Shown here: in pieces, positions 35,322-44,908 of the stretch
Numbering within the stretch: position 1 is the stretch's first letter
Layout: every line of letters starts with the position of its first letter
Assembly: GCF_000378505.1 (NCBI RefSeq)
Contig: NZ_KB899998.1
Coordinates: 1-64,000 of the forward strand
DNA length: 64,000 nucleotides
From: Modicisalibacter luteus DSM 23508
GTDB taxonomy: Bacteria > Pseudomonadota > Gammaproteobacteria > Pseudomonadales > Halomonadaceae
Reading direction: 5' to 3'
Translations under genes and position numbers: made by a program
Notes under the pieces: model-generated
Seen by the model: the letters and a program-made list of their open reading frames with translations, nothing else
Told to the model about the DNA's origin: nothing
Database searches by the model: none

Positions 35322-36065
35322 ATGATTCGTGGTTTAAAGACGCTGTCGAGCGCACTGTTCGCAATACTGACACTCACTTCCAGTCTGGCGCTGGCCGCGC
35401 CGGCGGCGGAAACGCTCGCCGAGCGACTGGCCGTGAACGGTGAGCCGATGCCGGTGGAGAGCGTGAGCGAGACGCCGATGGACGACATCTACGAAGTTCG
35501 TCTGAAAAGCGGCGAAACGTTCTATAGCAACGCTGATGGAAGCCACTTTATCGTGGGGGATCTGTTCGCCAACGGCGAAAATGGGCTGGTTAACCTGACC
35601 CAGCAGACACGTAATGCCGAACGCGCCGAGCGTCTGGCCCAGGTGCCGATGGATCAGCGCATCATTTACCGCGGCAAGGAGACACCTCAGGCAACGATTC
35701 AGGTCTTTACCGACGTGACTTGTCCTTACTGCCGCAAGTTCCACGAGGAGGTGCCGCGCCTCAATGACATGGGCATTGAGGTGCAGTACCTGTCATTTCC
35801 GCGCAGCGGCCTGGGCTCCGAAGGAGCGCGTTATCTCGCTCAGGTATGGTGTGCAGATAACCCGGGCGAAGCCTTGAGCGCCGCCAAGCGTGGCGAGAGC
35901 CTGAAGAATGCACCGGACTGCGACAACCCGGTCATCGATCAGTATCATCTGGGGCTTGAGCTCGGCGTACAGGGTACACCGGCTATTGTATTGCCAGATG
36001 GGCGTATGGTGCCGGGCTACGTGCCGGCCGAAAGGCTGGCCGGCATGCTCGGCATCGAGGAGTGA
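35322..36065 (+). CDS. dsbC: Periplasmic disulfide isomerase DsbC
   Basis: DsbC is a homodimeric protein disulfide isomerase in the periplasm, kept reduced by DsbD. The 247-residue precursor has a signal peptide (about 1-25, ending LALAAPAA), a dimerisation domain (about 30-85), and a thioredoxin domain with active site CPYC in FTDVTCPYCRKFHEEV (about 126-141), the structural Cys pair (WCADN and APDCDN), and the cis-Pro in GTPAI. Two ATG codons are adjacent; the second (35322) has better spacing from GAGG. It follows xerD directly, an arrangement known from other gammaproteobacteria. Confidence 0.95.
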   Translation: MIRGLKTLSSALFAILTLTSSLALAAPAAETLAERLAVNGEPMPVESVSETPMDDIYEVRLKSGETFYSNADGSHFIVGDLFANGENGLVNLTQQTRNAERAERLAQVPMDQRIIYRGKETPQATIQVFTDVTCPYCRKFHEEVPRLNDMGIEVQYLSFPRSGLGSEGARYLAQVWCADNPGEALSAAKRGESLKNAPDCDNPVIDQYHLGLELGVQGTPAIVLPDGRMVPGYVPAERLAGMLGIEE

Positions 36066-36185
36066 AGCTGCCTTTCGCAAGGCCGCTGGACATACGTTTG
36101 ACACCCCGGTAGAGGGTTTTACCTTGTCGTTCTGATCAAAATTTGATCAGTCTGTAAATCGAACGAATAGGAAGGGAGCACGACG

Positions 36186-37502
36186 TTGAAACCGGTGAGA
36201 GTGGGGATCTGTGGTTTAGGAACCGTCGGTAGCGGTACCTTCAATGTGCTGACACGCAATGCCGACGAAATTGCCCGTCGGGCGGGGCGGCCGATTGTCA
36301 TCGAGCAGGTCGGCGCCCGGCGTGAAAATCCCGACTGTGATACCACCGGTGTCAAGGTCACGGCCGATATCTTCGAGGTGGCACGCAATCCTAATGTCGA
36401 CGTACTGGTAGAGCTGGTAGGCGGCTACGATGTCGCACGCGAGCTGGTGTTGACCGCCATCGAGAACGGCAAGCACGTAGTAACTGCCAACAAGGCGTTG
36501 ATTGCGGTCTATGGTAATGAAATCTTCAAGGCGGCTCACGACAAGGGAGTGATCGTTGCCTTCGAGGCGGCTGTTGCCGGCGGCATCCCGGTGATCAAGT
36601 CGCTGCGTGAGGGCCTGGGCGCCAACCGTATTCAATGGCTGGCCGGCATCATCAACGGCACCGGCAACTATATCCTCACTCATATGCGTGACGAAGGCCG
36701 GGCGTTCGAGGATGTCCTCGCCGAAGCCCAGGCGCTGGGTTATGCCGAGGCTGACCCGACCTTTGATGTCGAAGGCATTGATGCCGCACACAAGCTGACC
36801 ATCCTGGCTTCCATCGCCTACGGTGTTCCCTTGCAGTTCGACAAGGCCTACACCGAAGGCATCTCGCGGATCACTGCGGAGGATGTCGAGCAGGCCGATA
36901 ACCTAGGGTACATCATCAAGCACCTGGGTATTTCCAAGCGTACCGAGGCCGGACTGGAGCTGCGCGTTCATCCCACGCTGATACCCAAGGAACGCCTGCT
37001 GGCCAGCGTGCATGGCGTCAAGAATGCCATCGCGGTAATGGGCGATGCCGTGGGCCCCACGCTCTATTACGGTGCGGGTGCCGGTTCCGAGCCGACGGCC
37101 TCGGCGGTGGTTGCGGACCTGCTCGATGTGGCTCGCGACATTACCACCGACCATCACTACCGTGTGCCCTACCTGGCCTTCAGTGGCATCGTCGAGGGCG
37201 GCAATAGCCTGCCGATTCTGCCCATGGAGGATATCGTCACTGCCTATTACTTGCGCCTGCTGGCTGTCGATCGCCCCGGGGTGCTGGCGCGCGTGGCGAC
37301 CATTCTCTCCGAGCAGGGCATTTCCATCGAGGCCATCATTCAGAAAGAAGCCACCGAAGGCGAGCTGGTCCCGATCATCCTGCTGACACATCGCACCCGC
37401 GAGAAGAACATGAACGACGCTATTCGTCAGCTCGAGTCGTTAGCCGATATCGCCGGGCCGATTACGCGTATCCGCGTTGAGTGCCTCGACGAAGGGGAAT
37501 GA
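36186..37502 (+). CDS. hom: Homoserine dehydrogenase
   Basis: This enzyme reduces aspartate semialdehyde to homoserine, the branch point to threonine and methionine. The 438-residue protein has the NAD(P)-binding start VGICGLGTVGSGTF (about 5-18), NKALIA (about 101-106), the catalytic segment AGIINGTGNYILTHM (about 155-170), and a C-terminal ACT domain (about 350-430, with YYLRLLAVDRPGVLARVATILSEQGIS) for feedback control. The start is TTG at 36186 with GGGAG 7 bases upstream. It is monofunctional, without a fused aspartokinase. thrC follows 109 bases later. No thrB lies between. Confidence 0.95.
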   Translation: MKPVRVGICGLGTVGSGTFNVLTRNADEIARRAGRPIVIEQVGARRENPDCDTTGVKVTADIFEVARNPNVDVLVELVGGYDVARELVLTAIENGKHVVTANKALIAVYGNEIFKAAHDKGVIVAFEAAVAGGIPVIKSLREGLGANRIQWLAGIINGTGNYILTHMRDEGRAFEDVLAEAQALGYAEADPTFDVEGIDAAHKLTILASIAYGVPLQFDKAYTEGISRITAEDVEQADNLGYIIKHLGISKRTEAGLELRVHPTLIPKERLLASVHGVKNAIAVMGDAVGPTLYYGAGAGSEPTASAVVADLLDVARDITTDHHYRVPYLAFSGIVEGGNSLPILPMEDIVTAYYLRLLAVDRPGVLARVATILSEQGISIEAIIQKEATEGELVPIILLTHRTREKNMNDAIRQLESLADIAGPITRIRVECLDEGE

Positions 37503-37611
37503 GTCCTGGCGCTAAGCCGTAAGCGCCAAGCGATCATGCGCCTTGGCTTCAATCTTCGGGTGGACACCAGGTCGCCGGTTATCCACGGCCGGTGGCGATA
37601 GGGGAAACATC

Positions 37612-39000
37612 ATGCGTTATATCAGTACGCGCGGGCAGGCGCCGGCGCTGAATTTCGAAGATGTGGTGCTGACCGGCATGGCCAGCGATGGCGGTCTTTA
37701 CGTGCCAGAAACCGTGCCGCAGCTATCGCGAGACGAACTGGCGGCAATGGCAGGGCTGTCCTATGCCGAGATCGCCTTTCGAGTAATGAAGCCGTTCGTC
37801 GACGGCGAGATTGATGACGACACCTTTCGCAACATCGTTCATGAGGCTTACGCCACCTTCAGCCACGAGGCGGTCGTACCGCTCAACCAGCTCGGGGCCA
37901 ACCATTTCCTGCTTGAGCTGTTCCACGGGCCCACGCTGGCCTTCAAGGATGTCGCCCTGCAACTGCTCGGCCGATTGCTGGATCACTTTCTGAAGAAGCG
38001 CGGTGAGCGCGCGGTGATCATGGGGGCGACTTCCGGGGATACCGGATCGGCTGCGATCGAGGGCTGCCGCCACTGCGATAATCTCGATATCTTTATCCTG
38101 CACCCGCACAACCGGGTTTCCGAGGTACAGCGCCGGCAGATGACCTCGGTGCTGGCCGACAACGTGTTCAATATCGCTATTGAAGGCAACTTCGATGACG
38201 CCCAGGCAATGGTCAAGGCCAGCTTCGCCGACCAGTCGTTTCTCGACGGTACGCGACTCGTGGCGGTCAATTCGATCAACTGGGCCCGCATCATGGCTCA
38301 GATCGTCTACTATGTTGCCGCCGGCGTAGCGCTAGGCGCACCGCACCGCCAGATCAGTTTCTGCGTTCCCTCAGCCAACTTCGGCAACGTATTCGCCGGC
38401 TACATGGCCTACAAGATGGGCCTGCCGGTCGAGCGCTTCGTCATTGCCACCAACGCCAACGACATTCTGCACCGTACGCTAGCCGACAACGACTTTTCCA
38501 AGCGTGACCTCGAGGCGACACTGGCACCGTCAATGGACATCGTGGTGTCTTCGAACTTCGAGCGGCTGCTGTTCGATGCCTATGAGCGTGACGGCGATGC
38601 CGTGCGTGCGCTGCTCGAGCGTTTTCAAAACGAGCCGACGGCGCTTGCCGACGCCCCCCTGGCCAAGCTTCGGGAACGCTTTGCCAGTCATAGCGTCGAC
38701 GATGCGACACTCCTCGAGGTGATCCGCGAGGCACACCATCGCACCAAGGAACTGCTCGATCCGCATACGGCTACCGGCTACCGTGCCGCCGAAGTGTGCC
38801 GGGGCGACGCCGGCACGCCGATGATCACTCTAGCCACTGCGCATCCCGCCAAGTTCGCCGAGGCAGTGGTCAAGGCCGGTTTCCCCGGTGTGCCGTTGCC
38901 TGCTCACATGGAAGACCTGCTCGAGCGTGAGGAACGCTACAGTGTGTTGCCTGCGGACCTGAAGGCTGTGCAGTCTTTCGTAGCCGAACACCGTCGCTGA
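37612..39000 (+). CDS. thrC: Threonine synthase
   Basis: ThrC converts O-phosphohomoserine to threonine with PLP. The 462-residue protein starts MRYISTRGQAPALNFEDVVLTGMASDGGLYVPE in the family pattern. The PLP Lys is in HGPTLAFKDVALQLLGR (about residue 110), and the phosphate-binding loop is MGATSGDTGSAAIEG (about 143-157). PSANFGNVFAG is also conserved. The frame is open 23 codons upstream, but the ATG at 37612 is preceded by AGGGG with 8-base spacing. It follows hom. Homoserine kinase is elsewhere in the genome. Confidence 0.95.
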   Translation: MRYISTRGQAPALNFEDVVLTGMASDGGLYVPETVPQLSRDELAAMAGLSYAEIAFRVMKPFVDGEIDDDTFRNIVHEAYATFSHEAVVPLNQLGANHFLLELFHGPTLAFKDVALQLLGRLLDHFLKKRGERAVIMGATSGDTGSAAIEGCRHCDNLDIFILHPHNRVSEVQRRQMTSVLADNVFNIAIEGNFDDAQAMVKASFADQSFLDGTRLVAVNSINWARIMAQIVYYVAAGVALGAPHRQISFCVPSANFGNVFAGYMAYKMGLPVERFVIATNANDILHRTLADNDFSKRDLEATLAPSMDIVVSSNFERLLFDAYERDGDAVRALLERFQNEPTALADAPLAKLRERFASHSVDDATLLEVIREAHHRTKELLDPHTATGYRAAEVCRGDAGTPMITLATAHPAKFAEAVVKAGFPGVPLPAHMEDLLEREERYSVLPADLKAVQSFVAEHRR

Positions 39001-39070
39001 CTGTCCATCGTTTCAATTCGTTGCCTTTCCGCGCCCGGCCTGCCGGGCGCGATGCCTCTTAGGAGTGCCC

Positions 39071-40876
39071 GTGGATACCGAGATTGCGCAGCGCCCTCTG
39101 GCAGAACTCATGCGCCGGCGCATCATGCCGCGCCAGCGCGACGAGGCGTTGTACCAGCGCTGCCTGGCGGCGGGACTGTCCGAACTCCAGGCACGTATCC
39201 TGGCTGGACGTCTGAGCGGCTACAGCGGCGAGCTCGATCCGTTGGTCACGCCCGGTCTTCGGCACCTGGCGCACCCCGAGAAGCTGAAGGATTCACGACG
39301 CGCCGCCGAGCGCATCGCCCGGGCGGTGACCGAGGGTGAACACATCGGCATCCTTACCGACTATGACGTCGATGGCATCACTTCGCATGTGGTGATCCTG
39401 CGTACCCTCAACGAACTGTTCGGCGTACCCGCGCAGAAGCTACATAGTCTGATCGGTCACCGCATCAATGATGGCTACGGTATCAGCCTGCCATTGGTGG
39501 AGCGCACGCTAGCGCTGAAGCCGCGCCCCAGCTTGGTGATCACCGCCGACTGCGGCTCGTCGGATGAGCCGCGCATCGCGCGATTGCGCGATGCCGGCAT
39601 TGAAGTCATCGTCACCGATCATCACGCGTTACCACTGGAGGGGCCGCCAGTCTCGGCCTATGCCACGGTCAATCCGACCCGTAACGACTGTGAATTCCCC
39701 GATCATACTATTGCCGGTTGTATGGTGGCCTGGTTGGTAATGTCACTGGCCCGAGCTGTGCTGATCGAGTTCGGGGCGCTGTCGCCGTCCACGCCCAAGT
39801 TGTCGCCATGGCTCTCTTACGTGGCGCTGGGTACCGTGGCCGACTGCGTATCGTTGGGCGGCAGTGCCATCAACCGTGCGGTGGTGACCCAGGGGCTGAC
39901 GCTCATAAACCGCATGGAAGCCGCCTGCTGGAGGGCGATGGCGGAACGCTTGGGGGCCGATAGCGTGCCCTTCGACGCCGAGACGTTAGCTTTCCAGATG
40001 GGGCCGAGAATCAACGCCCGGTCGCGTCTCGATGACCCCTACGCAGCGTTGCACTTCATGCTGGCAGCCGATGAACACACTGCACGCCGGCATCTCGAGG
40101 TACTCGATCAGGATAACCAGTCGCGCAAGGCCATTGAGGCCGACATGACCGAGACGGCACGCGCCCTGGCCTTGCAACAGCTGGCCGAGGGTGCCCAAGT
40201 GCTGGTTGTCTATCTTGAGGATGGCCATGCCGGGGTGCAGGGTATTGTCGCTTCACGGCTGGTTCAGGCCTTCGGGCGGCCGGCACTGGTACTGACGCGT
40301 GCAGCTGCGCCAGGCATGCTCACTGGCTCGGGACGTTCCATCGAGGCGCTGCATCTGCGTGACGCCCTGCAGCGTGCCCATGATCTCGCCCCGCAGGCGC
40401 TGCCTCGTTTCGGTGGCCACCGCGGGGCGGCGGGCATCGGCCTTCCGGTCGAGCAATTGGAGACCTTTACGAATGCATTGCGTCAGGCCGTTAACGAGCA
40501 GCTTGGCGTATGTGAACTGTATCCCTGCGTCTTTACCGATGGCGAATTGACCGCCCCACAGCTCTGCCTGGCGACCCTCGACGAGTTGGAGCGCCTCGCG
40601 CCCTATGGCCGAGAGTTCGATGCACCGTTGTTCGACGGCGAGTTTTTGGTCGAGAACCTGCGCGTGGTTGGCGCCGACGGCTGCCACCTGATGCTCGAGC
40701 TGTCGTGCGGTGGGGTGACGGCGCGAGCCATCTGGTTCCGTGCCCTGACGCCGGGCGAAGTGCCGGCCTTCGGCCTGGGTGCGCGCTTGCGCTGCGCCTA
40801 CAAGCTGTCGCGCAACCGGTGGAAGGGGAGGGAGTCGTTGCAGTTGATGATCGAGCACGCCGAACAGGTATACTGA
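39071..40876 (+). CDS. recJ: Single-strand DNA exonuclease RecJ
   Basis: RecJ degrades single-stranded DNA 5' to 3' in recombination and mismatch repair. The 601-residue DHH-family protein has the metal motifs ILTDYDVDGITSHV (about 96-108), ITADCGSSDEPRI (about 155-167), VTDHHALPLEGP (about 180-191) and NPTRNDCEFPDHTIAG. LGTVADCVSL is present, as are the DHHA1-type FGGHRGAAGIGL (about 450) and the OB-fold domain. The GTG at 39071 has AGGAG with 5-base spacing and is chosen over the GTG at 39065. The repeat element described below lies 48 bases 3' of it. Confidence 0.94.
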   Translation: MDTEIAQRPLAELMRRRIMPRQRDEALYQRCLAAGLSELQARILAGRLSGYSGELDPLVTPGLRHLAHPEKLKDSRRAAERIARAVTEGEHIGILTDYDVDGITSHVVILRTLNELFGVPAQKLHSLIGHRINDGYGISLPLVERTLALKPRPSLVITADCGSSDEPRIARLRDAGIEVIVTDHHALPLEGPPVSAYATVNPTRNDCEFPDHTIAGCMVAWLVMSLARAVLIEFGALSPSTPKLSPWLSYVALGTVADCVSLGGSAINRAVVTQGLTLINRMEAACWRAMAERLGADSVPFDAETLAFQMGPRINARSRLDDPYAALHFMLAADEHTARRHLEVLDQDNQSRKAIEADMTETARALALQQLAEGAQVLVVYLEDGHAGVQGIVASRLVQAFGRPALVLTRAAAPGMLTGSGRSIEALHLRDALQRAHDLAPQALPRFGGHRGAAGIGLPVEQLETFTNALRQAVNEQLGVCELYPCVFTDGELTAPQLCLATLDELERLAPYGREFDAPLFDGEFLVENLRVVGADGCHLMLELSCGGVTARAIWFRALTPGEVPAFGLGARLRCAYKLSRNRWKGRESLQLMIEHAEQVY

Positions 40877-40924
40877 AGCACTTAGCACGTTTTTGCTTCG
40901 TACAGCACTTCCAGTGAGCCAGAG

Positions 40925-41040
40925 AAACTTGGCAAACGAAGTCATGCTAGGCAAAAAGCAGCGAGAAAAGCGGAGTTTACTGATGTAAATGAGCATTTTT
41001 AAGCTGCTTTTAGCGACGCATGACCGAGTGCAGCAAGTTT
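40925..41040 (-). repeat. Nested palindromic repeat element, copy A
   Basis: Read on the minus strand this 116-base element has concentric arms: AAACTTG with CAAGTTT, GTCATGC with GCATGAC, AAAAGCAGC with GCTGCTTTT, and an inner imperfect pair (AAAATGCTCATTTAC with GTAAACTCCGCTTTT). It begins two bases beyond the stop of the VOC gene and also fills the gap after recJ. Copy B at 47747 has the same plan and core. Confidence 0.8.
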
Positions 41041-41041
41041 G

Positions 41042-41461
41042 CTAATAGTTCGGCCAGACCCCCGGTGTAGCCAGCTCCAGCAGGTGGCCATCCGGGTCGC
41101 GAAAATACAAGCTTTCGCCGCCTTTGGGCCAGTGCGTGCGGCCTTCGATCTCGACTCCGTGCTCGGTCAGTTGGGCTTCCCAGGCGTCGAGTTGGTCGGC
41201 GGGAATAGCGAGCGCCATATGGACTGGCCCCTGCCCATCGTGGGGTGGAATGGTACCCATGTCGCGGGGCAAGGTGACAGTCTCCAGCGTCGCGCCCTTG
41301 AGAAACAGTAACAGCACCGTACCACGCCCGGCATCGTAGGCTGTGAACCGGTGATCGGCAGTGAACGGCTCAAGACTCATTACCTCCTCGAAGAAAGCCC
41401 GAGCGCGCCCCATGTCTTCTACGTAAAGTGCCGTTTCCAGCACGCCGTCGAGCGTTGGCAT
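41042..41461 (-). CDS. VOC superfamily protein (glyoxalase/dioxygenase fold)
   Basis: The 139-residue protein is a single vicinal oxygen chelate unit with paired beta-alpha-beta-beta-beta modules. Its hallmarks are LYVEDMGRARAFFEEVMSLEP (about 11-31), HMALAIPADQLDAWEAQLTEHGVE (about 80-103) and SLYFRDPDGHLLELATPG (about 116-133). The His and Glu ligands are visible in the last two blocks. Such proteins range from glyoxalases to antibiotic-binding proteins, and the substrate cannot be read here. The ATG at 41461 has GGGAG with 5-base spacing. It is downstream of the copper operon on the same strand. Confidence 0.85.
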   Translation of the reverse strand: MPTLDGVLETALYVEDMGRARAFFEEVMSLEPFTADHRFTAYDAGRGTVLLLFLKGATLETVTLPRDMGTIPPHDGQGPVHMALAIPADQLDAWEAQLTEHGVEIEGRTHWPKGGESLYFRDPDGHLLELATPGVWPNY

Positions 41462-41532
41462 GGTGGCTCCCGTGTTAGATGTTTTCTCCAGCATAGAGGG
41501 GCCTGCGAGTACCTAGCCAATGCTGAGGCTCG

Positions 41533-41637
41533 CTAGGCACTCTTCCTTGAGCGATTGCCCTTCAGCCGGGCCCCCCAGAACCACCAGACGATCAGCGCGA
41601 TCAGCGTGATGCCACCGAGGTTGACTAGCCAGCTCAT
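41533..41637 (-). CDS. Tiny membrane peptide coupled to copA, 34 residues
   Basis: The predicted peptide is one hydrophobic helix (about residues 3-22, [20 protein letters not shown]) followed by a basic tail ([10 protein letters not shown]). This pattern predicts a single-pass inner-membrane protein with a cytoplasmic C-terminus. Its ATG overlaps the copA stop by 4 bases (ATGA), the same arrangement as between the regulator gene and copA. I do not recognise a named family. Small hydrophobic partners of P-type ATPases are known elsewhere (for example KdpF), so a role as a CopA subunit is a guess. Confidence 0.6.
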   Translation of the reverse strand: MSWLVNLGGITLIALIVWWFWGARLKGNRSRKSA

Positions 41638-44438
41638 ACACTTGCCTCCTTCAGGGGCGCCTTGGTAGTGCGGCGAGTGGCGCGCTGCGCGGCACTTGGG
41701 CGAAACAGCCGCAGTCGGTTGGCGTTGCTGACGACCGTCACCGATGACAACGACATGGCGATGCCTGCAATCACCGGGGACAGTAATAGGCCGGTAAAAG
41801 GATAAAGCACGCCGGCAGCGATCGGGATGCCCAGGCTGTTGTAGCCGAAGGCGCCCCACAGGTTCTGCTTGATGTTGCTTAGTGTAGCCCGGCTAATCTC
41901 GATGGCATCGGCAATGCCGTGCAGCGAGCCGCGCATCAACGTAATTCCCGCGCTTTCGATGGCGACATCAGTTCCCTGACCGATGGCAAAGCCAACATCG
42001 GCTTGAGCCAGGGCGGGGGCATCGTTGATCCCATCACCGGTCATGCCGACGATCTCGCCGGCACGCTGCAGACGCTGAACCTCAGCGTGCTTGTCCTCGG
42101 GCATCAGCCCGGCGCGGTAATCGTCGATACCCACTTCACGGGCCACGGCGGCAGCGGTATGGGCATTGTCGCCCGTCAGCATGATTACTCTTAGTCCATC
42201 GGCCTGCAGGCGGCGTACGGCCTCGATACTATCGGCACGTAGCGGATCGCTGATACCGAACAGCGCTACCAGGGAATCATCCACAGCGAGGTAGACGACG
42301 GTGCGCGCCTCGGCTTCAAGCTCTCGGGCCCGGCGCTCAGCCTGGCCCAGCGTAATGTCGGCTTCGTCGAGCAACGTGGCATTGCCCAGTCGCAGCCGTT
42401 CCCCATGGGGGCCAATGGCGGTGACACCACGTCCGGTTACGGAGACGAAATCCCGTATCGTGACAGGCTCGATGTTCCTCTCCTCGGCATAACCCAGCAG
42501 GGCTGCTGCCAGCGGGTGTTCGGAGCCACGCTCCAGCGCGGCTACCAGACCCAGCACATCGCGTTCCTCGCCAGCGAGTACCTCTGCATCGGTGACTCGC
42601 GGCTTGCCTTCGGTGAGTGTGCCGGTCTTGTCGACGATCAAGGTGGTCAGGTGGCTGGCGGTCTGCAGGGCCTGGCCGTCACGGATCAGGATGCCATGCT
42701 CGGCGGCCTTGCCCACGCCGATCATGGTCGAGATTGGCGTCGCCAGGCCCAAGGCGCAGGGGCAAGCAATGATCAGCACCGTAGTGGCGGCAACCAGCAT
42801 ATGAATTATCTGTGGCTCGGGACCGAAGTTATACCAGGCCAATGCGGTGATGACGGCAACGATCATGACGCTAGGCACGAAGATCGCCGAAACCTGGTCG
42901 GCCAGTTCGCCGATCGGCGGACGTGAATTCTGTGCCTTGGCAACTTGGTCGATGATACGGCCCAGGCGCGTGTCGGCGCCCACATGCGTGGCACGGTAGA
43001 CCAGCCCTCCGCGGCCGTTGACGGTGCCGGCACTGACTTCGTCGCCGGGCTGCTTGGCCACCGGCAGGGGTTCGCCGGTGAGCATCGACTCATCGATGTG
43101 GCTGCTGCCTTCCTCGACCTCGCCATCCACTGGCAGGCGTTCACCGGGGCGCACGCGGATACGGTCGCCGGCGCGCACCTCGTCGATGCCGACCTCGCGT
43201 TCCTGCCCGTCCCGGATGACCCTTGCGCTACGCGTCTGCAGATCGAGCAGCCGCTTGAGCGCTTGGCTGGTGCGACCGCGTGCCTTGAGCTCCAGGCCTT
43301 GGCCGAAGCTGATCAGGCCGATGATCATTGCGGCCGCCTCGAAGTAGAGCCCGCGCGCCGCGACGGGAATCGCCTCGGGAAACAGGACCACGATCATCGA
43401 GTAGATCCAGGCGGTACCCGTCCCCACGGCGATCAGCGTGTCCATGTTGGCCTGATGATGACGAAATGCCTTCCAGGCATTGACGAAGAATCGCCGCCCG
43501 GCGGTGGCCAGTACCCCAAGGGTTACCAGACCGACTACCAGCCATAGCCAGCGCTCGCTGCCGGCCAGATGCGGATGGTGAAAGAACATGCTGAACATCA
43601 GCGGAATGCCGACACCCAAGCCCAGTGCGGTGTCGCGCAGGCGTTGGCGATATTCACGAGCCTCATTGACTTCACGGGTCTGTTCGGCCTGCCGTAGGTC
43701 CTCGATCACTTCGGCGCCGTAGCCGGCTTCGACCACCGAGCGGATCAGCTGGGTCGCATTGGCGTCGCCATAGACCTGGGCGGTACGCGAGCCGAAGTTG
43801 ACCTCGGCGCGGCGCACGCCGGGCGTATCGTCGAGTGCCTGCTGGATAGTACGCACACAACCGGCGCAGGTGATCCCCGTCAGCGACAGGCGAATCATAT
43901 CGTCTTCCGCTGTTTTGTCCTGTGTTTCCTGCGATGTGTCAACTTGTGACGGAGCGGGGGGCTCAGGGGGCGTATCACTGTGTGTGCTCGTATCGCTGAC
44001 GGAACTCAGGGGCGTTTCGCTGGGCGGGTAACCAGCCTCGCGGAGCACGTCGTCGAGCGTATCACCGTCAAGCACGGTAGTGACGTCGAGGCGTTTCTCG
44101 GTGGGTGTGCCCACGACCTCGGCCTCGGCATCGCGGGCTTCTATAGCGCGACGCATCTTGCTGACACAGCCTTGGCAGCTCATGCCCTCGATGTGACGTA
44201 GATGGTGGGTGCTGTTCGGCTTGTCTTCCGGTGACGGCGGATAACCTGCCTCATGCAACACAGCGTCCAAGGAATGCTCATCGAGCACGGTAGTCACATC
44301 GAGGCGCTTCTCGGCGGGCGTGCCCACGACCTCGGCCTCAGCATCATGGGCCAGGATGGCGCGGCGCATATTACTCACACACCCTTGGCAACTCATGTTG
44401 TCGATATGTCGTGAGAGATGATTGGCTGGCGCGGTCAT
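41634..44438 (-). CDS. copA: Copper-exporting P1B-type ATPase CopA
   Basis: CopA pumps Cu(I) out of the cytoplasm. The 934-residue protein has three metal-binding HMA domains: two nearly identical atypical ones with MSCQGC (about 15-20 and 86-91) and a third with GITCAGC (about 190), joined by a Ser/Thr/Pro linker. Then come eight membrane helices, the TGE loop (MLTGEPLPV), the CPC metal site ([13 protein letters not shown]), the phosphorylated Asp in DKTGTLTEG and [16 protein letters not shown]. The helix 7 YN and helix 8 MSLSS motifs point to Cu(I) rather than Zn or Cd. The ATG at 44438 has AGGAGG 6 bases upstream and overlaps the regulator stop. Confidence 0.95.
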   Translation of the reverse strand: MTAPANHLSRHIDNMSCQGCVSNMRRAILAHDAEAEVVGTPAEKRLDVTTVLDEHSLDAVLHEAGYPPSPEDKPNSTHHLRHIEGMSCQGCVSKMRRAIEARDAEAEVVGTPTEKRLDVTTVLDGDTLDDVLREAGYPPSETPLSSVSDTSTHSDTPPEPPAPSQVDTSQETQDKTAEDDMIRLSLTGITCAGCVRTIQQALDDTPGVRRAEVNFGSRTAQVYGDANATQLIRSVVEAGYGAEVIEDLRQAEQTREVNEAREYRQRLRDTALGLGVGIPLMFSMFFHHPHLAGSERWLWLVVGLVTLGVLATAGRRFFVNAWKAFRHHQANMDTLIAVGTGTAWIYSMIVVLFPEAIPVAARGLYFEAAAMIIGLISFGQGLELKARGRTSQALKRLLDLQTRSARVIRDGQEREVGIDEVRAGDRIRVRPGERLPVDGEVEEGSSHIDESMLTGEPLPVAKQPGDEVSAGTVNGRGGLVYRATHVGADTRLGRIIDQVAKAQNSRPPIGELADQVSAIFVPSVMIVAVITALAWYNFGPEPQIIHMLVAATTVLIIACPCALGLATPISTMIGVGKAAEHGILIRDGQALQTASHLTTLIVDKTGTLTEGKPRVTDAEVLAGEERDVLGLVAALERGSEHPLAAALLGYAEERNIEPVTIRDFVSVTGRGVTAIGPHGERLRLGNATLLDEADITLGQAERRARELEAEARTVVYLAVDDSLVALFGISDPLRADSIEAVRRLQADGLRVIMLTGDNAHTAAAVAREVGIDDYRAGLMPEDKHAEVQRLQRAGEIVGMTGDGINDAPALAQADVGFAIGQGTDVAIESAGITLMRGSLHGIADAIEISRATLSNIKQNLWGAFGYNSLGIPIAAGVLYPFTGLLLSPVIAGIAMSLSSVTVVSNANRLRLFRPSAAQRATRRTTKAPLKEASV
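44020..44396 (-). repeat. Tandem duplication of the first two HMA domains in copA
   Basis: Two units of about 165 bases (near 44020-44183 and 44233-44396) are offset by 213 bases, which is 71 codons. They share long identical stretches, such as 20 bases encoding EAEVVG. Most differences are at third positions, which suggests duplication followed by purifying selection. Confidence 0.85.
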
Positions 44439-44881
44439 TGGCAGCCTCCTGTAGGGGTTCGCGGCCCGGCACACTCGCCGTCGGGAAGGTTCTCGATCAG
44501 ACGGCAGAGGCTATGCCCATCCGGCACGCCGTCGGGCATGTCTCGCCAAGTATCCAGGGCCTGTTCCATGCGGGCAGCCAAGGCCTCGAGTTCGGCAATA
44601 CGCTGGCGGATCGTGGGTAGGCGCTGGGCCAAAAGATCACGTACCAGAGGGCAGGGAGAGTCGCCCTGATCGGCATGCTCGAGGATGTCGCTAATCTCCT
44701 TGACACTGAAGCCCAGCGTTCTTGCGCGCTGAATGAAGCGCAGGCGATTGAGATCGCCTCTGTCGTAAAGTTGATAGCCATTGTCTGGGTTACGGCTAGG
44801 TGACAACAGACCTTCGCGTGTGTAGTGACGTACTGTTTCGGCCGTAACGCCGGCCGCCCTGGCCAATTCACCGACTTTCAT
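44435..44881 (-). CDS. cueR: MerR-type metal-responsive regulator, CueR-like
   Basis: MerR-family activators bind an overlong promoter spacer and untwist it when metal binds. The 148-residue protein has the winged helix (about 1-70; [31 protein letters not shown]), a long dimerisation helix (about 80-112), and a metal-binding loop with Cys126 and Cys137. It sits directly upstream of copA with a 4-base overlap, so it probably controls that operon. However, position 77 is Cys, whereas Cu(I) sensors of the CueR type usually have Ser there and divalent sensors (ZntR, CadR, PbrR) have Cys. The ATG at 44881 has GGAGG 6 bases upstream. The symbol is by context. Confidence 0.8.
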   Translation of the reverse strand: MKVGELARAAGVTAETVRHYTREGLLSPSRNPDNGYQLYDRGDLNRLRFIQRARTLGFSVKEISDILEHADQGDSPCPLVRDLLAQRLPTIRQRIAELEALAARMEQALDTWRDMPDGVPDGHSLCRLIENLPDGECAGPRTPTGGCQ

Positions 44882-44908
44882 GGCTGACCTCCTGCTCGAG
44901 ATAGTCTC

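Noticed and set aside
37507-37528. TGGCGCT/AGCGCCA hairpin between hom and thrC as an attenuator
   Set aside because: There is no T run and no leader peptide with Thr or Ile codons, so nothing supports attenuation. A simple intergenic hairpin is enough.
39031-39050. GCGCCCGGC/GCCGGGCGC hairpin between thrC and recJ as a terminator
   Set aside because: The stem is strong but no T tract follows on the plus strand, so I did not list it as a terminator.
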